Assembly (NCBI GenBank): GCA_004020875.1
Contig: SAPZ01000020.1
Coordinates: 52,719-116,718, forward strand
Reading direction: 5' to 3'
Length of the DNA stretch: 64,000 bases
DNA from: Mesorhizobium sp.
Lineage (GTDB): Bacteria; Pseudomonadota; Alphaproteobacteria; Rhizobiales; Rhizobiaceae
The position numbers were made by a program, and so were the translations under genes. The notes under the pieces are model-generated. The model saw nothing but the letters and a program-made list of their open reading frames with translations. It searched no databases and was not told the DNA's origin. This document shows positions 58,158 through 64,000 of this stretch, piece after piece. Position 1 is the first letter of the stretch. The number at the start of each line of letters is the position of its first letter.

Positions 58158-58397
58158 GTGCCGATGCAACGCTTCTATTTCGACCTGTACAACGCCGAGC
58201 ACAGCCAGGAAGACACTGAGGGACAGCTCTTCGCCAGCCGTGAGCGCGCCGGCATGGAGGCACTGCGCATCCTGCATGACGTCGCCCGCGACGAGATGAC
58301 GGGCGGCAGGCTTCTGACGATCACGGTCAAGGTGCTCGACGAAAAGCGTGACCAGATTTTCGAAGCGTCGCTGACGCTGGATTCGGCCTGGACCTGA
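58158..58397 (+). CDS. DUF6894-like protein
   Basis: 79 aa from GTG 58158; ATG 58164 possible. MPMQRFYFDLYNAEHSQEDT, then EGQLFASRERAGMEALRILH, then DVARDEMTGGRLLTITVKVL. Rhizobial hypothetical family with the MPRFYFDLxxGxxxxxDxEG start and ARDEMPGG block. Function unknown. The dehalogenase-like gene starts 36 bp later. Confidence 0.75.
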   Translation: MPMQRFYFDLYNAEHSQEDTEGQLFASRERAGMEALRILHDVARDEMTGGRLLTITVKVLDEKRDQIFEASLTLDSAWT

Positions 58398-58433
58398 GGC
58401 AGCCGGCGCCGGTCTCGTTCCCGGAGGCAAGCA

Positions 58434-59327
58434 ATGTTCGACGATTTCGACAGCCGCGAGATCGACACCGGTGAGGCCAGGATCTTCGCTCGCCGCGCCG
58501 GCACGGGCCCCGCCCTGCTTCTGCTGCACGGCTTTCCGCAGACGCATGCGATGTGGCGCGAGGTGGCGCCAAGCCTGGCGCGGGATTTCACTGTCGTCTG
58601 CGCCGATTTGCGCGGCTATGGGCGAAGCTCTTGCCCGACATCGGCCGCCGATCATGCGCCCTATGCCAAGCGCGCCATGGCCGCCGACATGGTGGTGCTG
58701 ATGGAGAGGTTGGGTTTCAGGCGCTTCATGGTCGCCGGTCACGATCGCGGCGGGCGTGTCGCCTACCGGCTGGCGATCGATCATCCGGACCGCGTCGAGA
58801 AGCTCGCTGTGCTCGATATCATTCCCACCGCCGATGCGTGGGCCCGCGCCGACGCAAGACTGGCCCTCGGCTACTGGCCGTGGTCGTTGTTGGCGCAAGC
58901 CGAGCCGCTGCCGGAGACAATGCTCGCGGCCGCAGCCGATGCAATCGTCGACAATGCGCTTTCCGGCTGGGGATCGTCGCCCGACGCGTTCCCGCCCGGG
59001 GTGCGGCAACTCTATGTCGACGCGCTGCGCGACCCGGCGCACATCCATGCCATTTGCGAGGAATATCGCGCGGCGGCGTCCCTCGACCGCGAGCATGACC
59101 ATGCTGACAGGAAGACCGGCCGGCACATCGCCTGCCCGCTGCTGGCGCTATGGAGCGAGCATGGGGCGCTGGCTGAATGGTACGTCGAGGAAGGCGGCCC
59201 TGAGGCGCTGTGGCGGCACTGGGCCGACGACGTCAGCGGCGGCGCGTTGCCCGGCGGTCATTTCTTTCCGGAGGAGTCGCCGATCGAAACTGCAGCCACG
59301 CTGGACGCATTCTTCTCCGGAAGATAG
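58434..59327 (+). CDS. Haloacetate dehalogenase-like alpha/beta hydrolase
   Basis: 297 aa. Oxyanion motif LLLHGFPQTHAMWREVAPSL; DLRGYGRSSCP; nucleophile Asp in MVAGHDRGGRVAYRLAIDHP; acid Asp in AVLDIIPT; His in PGGHFFPEE. The Arg pair near the nucleophile fits binding of a carboxylate, as in fluoroacetate dehalogenase. As I recall, that enzyme has a His-Trp pair in KIYHWSFLAQ that holds the halogen; here the segment is YWPWSLLAQAE, with Pro in the His position, so defluorination is doubtful. Cytoplasmic; substrate unproven. Confidence 0.82.
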   Translation: MFDDFDSREIDTGEARIFARRAGTGPALLLLHGFPQTHAMWREVAPSLARDFTVVCADLRGYGRSSCPTSAADHAPYAKRAMAADMVVLMERLGFRRFMVAGHDRGGRVAYRLAIDHPDRVEKLAVLDIIPTADAWARADARLALGYWPWSLLAQAEPLPETMLAAAADAIVDNALSGWGSSPDAFPPGVRQLYVDALRDPAHIHAICEEYRAAASLDREHDHADRKTGRHIACPLLALWSEHGALAEWYVEEGGPEALWRHWADDVSGGALPGGHFFPEESPIETAATLDAFFSGR

Positions 59328-59367
59328 CAGGCGCCCGACAGGCGTTGGCGCGAGCCGGCCAAGCGCC

Positions 59368-59592
59368 TCACGCAAGCATCAGGTATAGCAACGGCACCGC
59401 AGCAAGGCCGATCGCCATTGCGACGAGCGTGGCATGGCCCAGACGCTCCGCGCGCCTGGCGATGTCGGCTATCTCAGCCTCATCATTGATGACGTCGAGG
59501 AATGAAAGATCGAGAGGGGCGGCAGGTAGGTTGTCGTTGGCAGGCAGGGTTTCGACAGTCTGCCGGGTGGGCTTTGCAGAGATATAGGTCAA
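59368..59592 (-). CDS. Small membrane protein, 74 aa
   Basis: MTYISAKPTRQTVETLPAND, then NLPAAPLDLSFLDVINDEAE, and one C-terminal helix TLVAMAIGLAAVPLLYLML. Tail-anchored layout. No family recognised. The gap to 59918 (326 bp) has no other gene. Confidence 0.6.
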   Translation of the reverse strand: MTYISAKPTRQTVETLPANDNLPAAPLDLSFLDVINDEAEIADIARRAERLGHATLVAMAIGLAAVPLLYLMLA

Positions 59593-59818
59593 AACGTCGT
59601 CTCGCTCCGAGGCCGGCTGCGCGGCTTCTTGTTGGTGGATTTTGGTGCCCGCCGATTTACGCGGGTACGATCGGCGGGCACCAGCATGGCCGCCGATGGA
59701 GGGGGCTTTCTCGTCGGCCGCTCACCAAATTCCTAGAATCGCCACTGGTTCCACCAGCCAGCCCATTGCGTCGAATTCGTCGGACTTCAGTCTGGCGAAT
59801 TCACGAAATATTTCGGGC

Positions 59819-59843
59819 GGAACATCGGTTGCCGGCACATGTT
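59819..59843 (+). promoter_or_regulatory. Candidate EcfG promoter of the KGG gene
   Basis: GGAAC at 59819-59823, 18 bases, TT at 59842-59843 (-10 TGTT), 75 bp before the start. Confidence 0.45.
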
Positions 59844-59918
59844 CACCCTACTCAAGGATGTCGAACGCGTCCTTGAATTTCACCCCGAAGAAGAATCCGA
59901 ACCAACGGAGAGTTCGAT

Positions 59919-60134
59919 ATGCCCAATCAAGGCGGAACCCACGAACAGCACGTCAAGGCCGGCCAGCAGAGCCACAAGAACCGCGACGACCAGCATCGCG
60001 GCGGCGGACAGCAGCAGGCCGAGGACCGCAACATGGGTCAGCGGAGCGAGGGCCAGCACAGAGGCGGCAGCGGAAACTTCGCCGAAGACCGTCAGCGCGC
60101 CTCGGAGGCAGGCCGGAAAGGCGGCCAGCGCTGA
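59919..60134 (+). CDS. KGG-repeat stress protein
   Basis: 71 aa with AACGGAGAG. Highly hydrophilic Gln/Gly/His-rich (MPNQGGTHEQHVKAGQQSHK), ending GGSGNFAEDRQRASEAGRKG and GQR, the single KGG (stress-induced bacterial acidophilic repeat) motif of general-stress proteins. Likely disordered and protective. Own terminator follows. Confidence 0.82.
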   Translation: MPNQGGTHEQHVKAGQQSHKNRDDQHRGGGQQQAEDRNMGQRSEGQHRGGSGNFAEDRQRASEAGRKGGQR

Positions 60135-60147
60135 GTTCAAAACAAAG

Positions 60148-60176
60148 ATGGCGTCCGCGTTCGCGGGCGCCATTTC
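60148..60176 (+). terminator. Terminator of the KGG gene
   Basis: 12-bp stem with one G-U pair (60148-60159 with 60162-60173), followed by TTCATT. 14 bp after the stop. Confidence 0.65.
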
Positions 60177-60202
60177 ATTGTCCGCGAGATCGATCCCGGG
60201 AT

Positions 60203-60227
60203 GGAACATCTTCGCCGTCCTCCAGTT
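60203..60227 (+). promoter_or_regulatory. Candidate EcfG promoter
   Basis: GGAAC at 60203-60207, 18 bases, TT at 60226-60227 (-10 AGTT), 61 bp before the start at 60289. It would drive the run of small genes to 61620. Confidence 0.45.
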
Positions 60228-60288
60228 GACCTTGGAGCGGCCGCCGAAACAGGCTGTCGCCGCCGCAGGATGTTCAACGGAGGCATCA

Positions 60289-60783
60289 ATGTCCTTGCAC
60301 ACACTTCATCCCGAACGCGTCGATGAGACCCGCATGCAGGCCTATTCGACCTTCGGTCCCCTGCTGATCCACGCCTTGGCGCAAAAGCTGGCCCGCTGCC
60401 AGGGCGTGCGTGAGCTGGACAAGATCGAACAGTCGCTGGTGCGCCTGGTCGAGGAGACCGACGTGACCTCTACGGATGCCGAGGCCATGAAGGAGTTCGC
60501 GGTCGAGCTCGTCGTCTCGACACTGCGCAACGCGCGCGAGCATCCCGACGCCAAGCAGGACCTGGAACAGATTGACGAGCGCCGCACGCAAGGCCGATCG
60601 GAGGATCCGGACACGCTGGAAGAGCAGTTGCAGTCCGGTCTCGAGGACAGTTTTCCGGCCAGCGATCCGCCGGCCGTGGTTTCCACCGCGATCACCGGCG
60701 GCTCCAAGGACATCGTCGGGACCGACGAGGTGCTGCGCCGCAAGAAGGAAGCACGCCGCAGGCAGTCGGAGACCGCGGGCTGA
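60289..60783 (+). CDS. Hypothetical acidic protein, 164 aa
   Basis: From ATG 60289 with AACGGAGG. N-half is helical (QAYSTFGPLLIHALAQKLAR, CQGVRELDKIEQSLVRLVEE). The C-half has EDPDTLEEQLQSGLEDSFPA then SDPPAVVSTAITGGSKD, the LEDSFPASDPPAVV motif frequent in small rhizobial stress proteins. First gene in a four-gene run (60289-61620) with good ribosome sites. Confidence 0.68.
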   Translation: MSLHTLHPERVDETRMQAYSTFGPLLIHALAQKLARCQGVRELDKIEQSLVRLVEETDVTSTDAEAMKEFAVELVVSTLRNAREHPDAKQDLEQIDERRTQGRSEDPDTLEEQLQSGLEDSFPASDPPAVVSTAITGGSKDIVGTDEVLRRKKEARRRQSETAG

Positions 60784-60811
60784 CACGGCGCCGAAGCGAA
60801 GGAGACATGCA

Positions 60812-61030
60812 ATGACGCAGGCCAACGACAACATACCGCGCCGCCCGGGCGCGGCGAACGCGCCACAGGGCGGCAAGCTGCCGGTCAAGGGCGGCGACGA
60901 TCCCGACGTGCGGTTCCTGGCCGAGAACACCGACCTCTCGCCGAAGCAGGCGCGCGAGCTGATCCGCGTCCACGGACATGACCGCCACAAGCTGCTCGAG
61001 ATCGCACGAACCATGAAAGCGGAGAGCTGA
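60812..61030 (+). CDS. DUF3606-like small protein
   Basis: 72 aa with AAGGAGACATGC. MTQANDNIPRRPGAANAPQG, then DPDVRFLAENTDLSPKQARE, then LIRVHGHDRHKLLEIARTMK. Same core as the 54788 protein (VRFLAENTDLSPKQARELIRVHGHDR against FANKMRISVPQLHELIRKHGSDR). 28 bp after the upstream gene. Confidence 0.75.
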   Translation: MTQANDNIPRRPGAANAPQGGKLPVKGGDDPDVRFLAENTDLSPKQARELIRVHGHDRHKLLEIARTMKAES

Positions 61031-61061
61031 CCACTATTTCAAAATCGCAAGCGAGGAAGAC

Positions 61062-61259
61062 ATGAGCAACACACCACGTCCGGGACGCCCCGGCACATCC
61101 GATCAATGGCCGCGCTGGGAAGGCCCCAAGGCCAACAAGCCGCGCGGCTACCTGCCGCCGAAGGACGATCCCGACGAGAACCGCGATGCCGCCGGCGAGA
61201 ACAACAAGGACCCGGAGCGGTCCGACCTTGGCGACGTCGCCAAGAAGAAGGGCGATTGA
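61062..61259 (+). CDS. Small hydrophilic protein, 65 aa
   Basis: MSNTPRPGRPGTSDQWPRWE, then GPKANKPRGYLPPKDDPDEN, then NNKDPERSDLGDVAKKKGD. Low-complexity, disordered, rich in Pro, Asp and Lys. GAGGAAGAC precedes the ATG. No family known; composition like desiccation/stress hydrophilins. Confidence 0.6.
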   Translation: MSNTPRPGRPGTSDQWPRWEGPKANKPRGYLPPKDDPDENRDAAGENNKDPERSDLGDVAKKKGD

Positions 61260-61299
61260 ATCCCTTCCCGATTCACTCAGCGCAACAAGGAGCAAGACG

Positions 61300-61620
61300 A
61301 TGCCACGTGGCGACAAATCGAAATACACCGACAAGCAGGAACGCAAGGCCGACCATATCGCCGAAGGTTATGAGAAGCGCGGCGTTTCCGAAAAGGAAGC
61401 CGAGCGGCGCGCCTGGGCGACCGTCAACAAGGATGACGGCGGCGGCAAGAAGGAAGGCGGATCGGGACGCGGCAAGCACACCGGCCATCCCGCGGCGCAC
61501 AAGGGCGGCAAGATGGGCGGCAAGGCCTCGGGCGGGCGCTCCGCGGCGGACAGATCGGCTTCGGCCAAGAAGGCCGCGGCGACGCGCAAGCGGAATGCGG
61601 AGCACCACGCGCATCATTGA
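61300..61620 (+). CDS. Lys/Gly-rich small protein (often annotated plasmid stabilization protein)
   Basis: 106 aa with AAGGAGCAAGACG. MPRGDKSKYTDKQERKADHI, AEGYEKRGVSEKEAERRAWA, TVNKDDGGGKKEGGSGRGKH, then a basic Ala/Lys end with AAATRKRNAEHHAHH. The DKSKYTDKQxRKAxHIxxGYExRGVxxxEAExRAWATVNKxxGGGK pattern is widespread in proteobacteria. The label plasmid stabilization protein is used in databases but unsupported here. Possibly nucleoid-associated. Confidence 0.75.
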   Translation: MPRGDKSKYTDKQERKADHIAEGYEKRGVSEKEAERRAWATVNKDDGGGKKEGGSGRGKHTGHPAAHKGGKMGGKASGGRSAADRSASAKKAAATRKRNAEHHAHH

Positions 61621-61627
61621 GGACTTC

Positions 61628-61650
61628 CCTTCTCCCGCAAGGGGAGAAGG
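61628..61650. terminator. Hairpin between convergent genes
   Basis: CCTTCTCCC pairs with GGGAGAAGG (61628-61636 with 61642-61650), 5-nt loop, no T tract. Located between the convergent 61300 and 61658 genes; it may terminate both weakly or be an intergenic repeat. Confidence 0.45.
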
Positions 61651-61657
61651 AACAATC

Positions 61658-62116
61658 CTACAGCGGCATTTCCGAGGTCTGCTTGATGATCTGGCTGGGC
61701 ACGTCCGTCTTGACGTTCTGCACGCCCTTGATGCGGCTCAGATGCTCTGACTGGAAGCGGCGGTAGTCGTCGATGCCGGCCGCTACGATGCGCACCAGCG
61801 CGTCGCAATCGCCGAGCATCAGATAGCACTCCATCACTTCGGGAAATTTCGCCACCTCGGCGGCGAAATGCTCGATCGTGTCCTCGTCCTGCTGCTTCAG
61901 CCAGATGCGGGTGAAGAAGGTCTGGCCGCGGCCGATCTTGGCCGGGTTGAGGACCGCGACATAGCGGTCGATCACGCCCGCCTCCTCCAGCAGTTTCACG
62001 CGCCTCAGGCAGGGTGAAGGCGACAGGCCGACCTCTTTCGCCAGATCGTTGTTGGCCATGCGCCCATCGCGCTGCAGGGCGCGCAGGATGCGTCTGTCGA
62101 TCTCATCGAGCTTCAT
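61658..62116 (-). CDS. Lrp/AsnC-family regulator, probably of azlCD
   Basis: 152 aa. HTH: LDEIDRRILRALQRDGRMAN, NDLAKEVGLSPSPCLRRVKL. RAM domain: FFTRIWLKQQDEDTIEHFAA, then CYLMLGDCDALVRIVAAGID. The SPSPCLRRVKLLEE form is that of the Lrp group controlling amino-acid export. Divergent from azlC with a palindrome between, so it is probably the local branched-chain-amino-acid sensor. Confidence 0.88.
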   Translation of the reverse strand: MKLDEIDRRILRALQRDGRMANNDLAKEVGLSPSPCLRRVKLLEEAGVIDRYVAVLNPAKIGRGQTFFTRIWLKQQDEDTIEHFAAEVAKFPEVMECYLMLGDCDALVRIVAAGIDDYRRFQSEHLSRIKGVQNVKTDVPSQIIKQTSEMPL

Positions 62117-62156
62117 GGTGAAAGATTCCGATTCTTCAGCCTAACGTGCTATCCAA

Positions 62157-62171
62157 TGCCAAATTCTGGCA
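62157..62171. promoter_or_regulatory. Candidate Lrp operator
   Basis: TGCCA-AATTC-TGGCA, a perfect 5-5-5 dyad, 41 bp before the lrp start and 114 bp before azlC. Length and AT-containing centre fit Lrp-family sites. Confidence 0.5.
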
Positions 62172-62284
62172 GAAATGGCGCATTTTCGCAACCCGATTGC
62201 CTCGCGTTTCGGCTATGGTCCGGGACCGACAACCCACAACCGAGCGAAAGACGGTTGGCTGCCAGGCCGGCCGAAGGCAAAGCC

Positions 62285-63028
62285 ATGAGCGTTTCCGAGA
62301 TCGCCGTCGCCGAGGGTCAGGCCACCAACATGCGCGGCGCCGAGCTCCGACGTGGGCTTGCCGCCTCGGTGCCGGTTCTGCTCGGCATCATTCCCTATGC
62401 GCTGGTGCTCGGCGCGCAAGCCGCGCAGAAGGGCCTCGGCCTGCTTGAGGTGCCGCTGATGACCGGCCTCAATTTCGCCGGCGGTTCCGAATTCGCGGCG
62501 ATCCAGCTGTGGAGCTCGCCGCCGCACATCCTGTTGATCGCCGGCATCACCTTGCTGGTCAACAGCCGGCATTTCCTGATGGGCGCGGCCCTTGCGCCGT
62601 TCATCAAGCAGCTGCCGAAGCGACGGGTCTTTCCAGCGCTGTTCCTGATGTGCGACGAGAGCTGGGCGGTTGGCCTGGCCGATGCGCAACGCCGCGCCGC
62701 GGCCGGCACGCGGCCGGCCTTCAGCCTGCCCTTCTATCTGGGCGCCGCCCTGCCCTTCTACCTCGCCTGGGTCGCGTTCACGACCTGTGGCGCGGCGCTC
62801 GGGCCCGTGCTTGGCGACGTCGAGAAGTATGGCTTCGCGATGGCCTTCCCGGCCGTCTTCCTGGTGCTGCTTCGGGGCATGTGGAAGGGCTTCGCCGCGG
62901 CGCGGCCCTGGCTGGTCAGCCTGGCGGCAGCGGCGCTCACCTATCTCCTCGTCCCGGGCGCCTGGTATGTGGCGGTCGGTGCGCTGTCCGGCCTGGTGGC
63001 CGCATGGTTCCTGGCAGATGAGACATGA
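62285..63028 (+). CDS. azlC: Branched-chain amino acid exporter, large subunit AzlC
   Basis: 247 aa from ATG 62285. AzlC domain: RRGLAASVPVLLGIIPYALV, GLNFAGGSEFAAIQLW, LLVNSRHFLMGAALAPF, and CDESWAVGLADAQRRA, with about six membrane spans. It works with AzlD to export leucine-type amino acids or analogues. The gene overlaps azlD by 4 bp (ATGA). The open frame begins earlier (62156) but the family starts here. Confidence 0.92.
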   Translation: MSVSEIAVAEGQATNMRGAELRRGLAASVPVLLGIIPYALVLGAQAAQKGLGLLEVPLMTGLNFAGGSEFAAIQLWSSPPHILLIAGITLLVNSRHFLMGAALAPFIKQLPKRRVFPALFLMCDESWAVGLADAQRRAAAGTRPAFSLPFYLGAALPFYLAWVAFTTCGAALGPVLGDVEKYGFAMAFPAVFLVLLRGMWKGFAAARPWLVSLAAAALTYLLVPGAWYVAVGALSGLVAAWFLADET

Positions 63029-63324
63029 TCGACCCGATGACATTTCTTGCCATCCTCGCGATGGCCGGCGTGACGTATCTCACCCGTATCGGCGGCTATG
63101 TGATGCTCAAGAACCGCGCGCTCAGCCGGCGCGCCACGGCGGTGATGGAAGCCGCCCCCGGCTGCGTGCTGATCTCGGTGATCGCGCCGGACTTCGTCTC
63201 GAGGAATCCCGCCGACCTCGCGGCTCTAGCCATCACCCTGCTTGCCGCGACGCGGCTGTCGATGCTGCCGACAGTGGTGATCGGAGTGGCTTCTGCGGGC
63301 CTGTCGCGGTGGCTTATAGGATAA
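63025..63324 (+). CDS. azlD: Branched-chain amino acid exporter, small subunit AzlD
   Basis: 99 aa, three or four hydrophobic segments: MTFLAILAMAGVTYLTRIGG, ATAVMEAAPGCVLISVIAPD, DLAALAITLLAATRLSMLPT, VVIGVASAGLSRWL. The YLTRIGGY motif near the start is characteristic of AzlD. Translationally coupled to azlC. Confidence 0.92.
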   Translation: MIDPMTFLAILAMAGVTYLTRIGGYVMLKNRALSRRATAVMEAAPGCVLISVIAPDFVSRNPADLAALAITLLAATRLSMLPTVVIGVASAGLSRWLIG

Positions 63325-63330
63325 CCGGCC

Positions 63331-63807
63331 TCAGAGGCCGTACAGCCCAAGCTCGTCCGGCTGGCCGCCCTCCCCGCCCGCATGCTGCTTCAACGCGGTG
63401 TCCAGCCTGTCGTTGTCGCCGCCTTGCGGACGGACGATCGCGTTGACGAGCGTATCCAGCGAAACGCCGAGCTGGTCCAGGCCAAGCTGCCTTTCGATCT
63501 TGGGGACCGCCGACGGAGATTGCCGTTTGAACGCCTCGACGGCGTTCTTGACCGCCGAACCGTAGGAAGACACGGAGTCGTAGTCGGTCTGGTCGACGCC
63601 GAACTCCTTGCCGGCGCGCTGCATCAGCCGGACCTTCGTCGCCGTGATGTTGAGGCTGTCGAGGCTGAACATGGCGACCGCGGGCTCCGCCTGGGTGAGC
63701 GGCAACGCGGCCGGGCCGGAGGCGATGTCGGTGCTCGCGGCCGGTCTGGCCGCTGGCGGCAGACGTTGCTGAAGGATCACAAGCGCGGTGTTGAGCGTCG
63801 AAGACAT
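63331..63807 (-). CDS. Hypothetical protein, 158 aa
   Basis: From ATG 63807: MSSTLNTALVILQQRLPPAA, then VAMFSLDSLNITATKVRLMQ, then TDYDSVSSYGSAVKNAVEAF and VSLDTLVNAIVRPQGGDNDR. Mostly helical and soluble with no signal peptide. The GKEFGVDQTDYDSxxxYG segment suggests a conserved rhizobial protein, but no family name can be given. It converges with azlD, 6 bp apart. Confidence 0.6.
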   Translation of the reverse strand: MSSTLNTALVILQQRLPPAARPAASTDIASGPAALPLTQAEPAVAMFSLDSLNITATKVRLMQRAGKEFGVDQTDYDSVSSYGSAVKNAVEAFKRQSPSAVPKIERQLGLDQLGVSLDTLVNAIVRPQGGDNDRLDTALKQHAGGEGGQPDELGLYGL

Positions 63808-64000
63808 TGCCGGGTCTCGCAAGCGCCCGTCCGTCATGGACCGGGCGCCGGACAGTCAAGCCAAGACGTCATGTCCCGAGCGTTTCACCGGCAATAACCC
63901 GGTTGTCCTAAGAGTTCGATAGAACGACGGTTCACCTTTTAACGATGAACCGCGCCGTCCCTTTGTTGGGCGCAACCCGGAAGCTCAGTCGTCCCCGCCG
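63808..64000. other. Right edge, no gene assigned
   Basis: A short GGTTCA...TGAACC hairpin lies near 63939-63961. On the minus strand a TGA at 63985-63987 ends a frame that comes in from beyond the window (GGC GGG GAC GAC before it), which could be the 3' end of a neighbouring gene. Too little is visible to decide. Confidence 0.3.

Noticed and set aside
59839-60783. 314-codon frame read as one protein
   Set aside because: The first 150 codons pass through the KGG gene in another frame and through its terminator. The true gene starts at 60289 with its own ribosome site.

Overview
The window looks like chromosomal DNA of a Mesorhizobium-type alphaproteobacterium (Hyphomicrobiales, Phyllobacteriaceae). 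The evidence is the high GC, the general amino-acid ABC operon aapJQMP, the coupled ppk-ppx pair, HWE-family histidine kinases, EcfG-type stress promoters (GGAAC - 16 to 19 bases - TT) and several families of GC-rich palindromic intergenic repeats. The assignment comes from gene content and motifs read by eye; no database search was possible. No tRNA, rRNA, CRISPR array or complete insertion sequence was seen.

Layout. 1-10 kb: LysR (cut by the left edge)/cupin pair, fumarase fumC, two DoxX proteins, ppk1-ppx polyphosphate operon, a zf-CHCC protein, an FAD monooxygenase and a DUF2459 protein. 10-16 kb: aapJQMP and metC. 16-18 kb: a small ECF sigma regulon (ECF sigma, DUF4142 protein, cupredoxin) in which two promoters share one motif. 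18-27 kb: CGNR regulator and alpha/beta hydrolase, an SDR remnant, an orphan McrA-type head domain, an HPP-CBS protein, enoyl-CoA hydratase/TetR, an anion transporter and a hybrid histidine kinase. 27-31 kb: very small membrane and secreted proteins, a GFA enzyme, a PAS protein and msrA.

31.3-35.7 kb is a decayed prophage or gene-transfer-agent-like remnant on the minus strand: two small head-end genes, a terminase large subunit cut in two by a repeat-flanked lipoprotein gene, an in-frame fusion of the terminase C-terminus to a headless GH108 endolysin, and a tightly overlapping lysis cassette (small membrane proteins, Rz-like and Rz1-like spanins, holin-like protein).

36-61 kb is dominated by short genes (50-180 aa) of general-stress type: CsbD, DUF892, KGG-repeat, DUF3606, DUF982, DUF6894, SPW, cold-shock protein and several secreted or one-helix membrane proteins. 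Interspersed are two HWE kinases, a receiver protein, two closely related Crp-type regulators, an Nramp-related transporter, YihY, kynA with a divergent Lrp regulator, an SDR and a haloacetate-dehalogenase-like hydrolase. I found 16 sites between 27.3 and 60.3 kb matching the rhizobial general-stress promoter, each upstream of a gene on the correct strand; four match the strict GGAAC-N16/17-CGTT form. I read this stretch as a general-stress-response (EcfG) island. The phyR-nepR-ecfG core is not in the window.

61.6-64 kb: Lrp regulator divergent from azlCD (branched-chain amino-acid export) and a hypothetical protein at the right edge.
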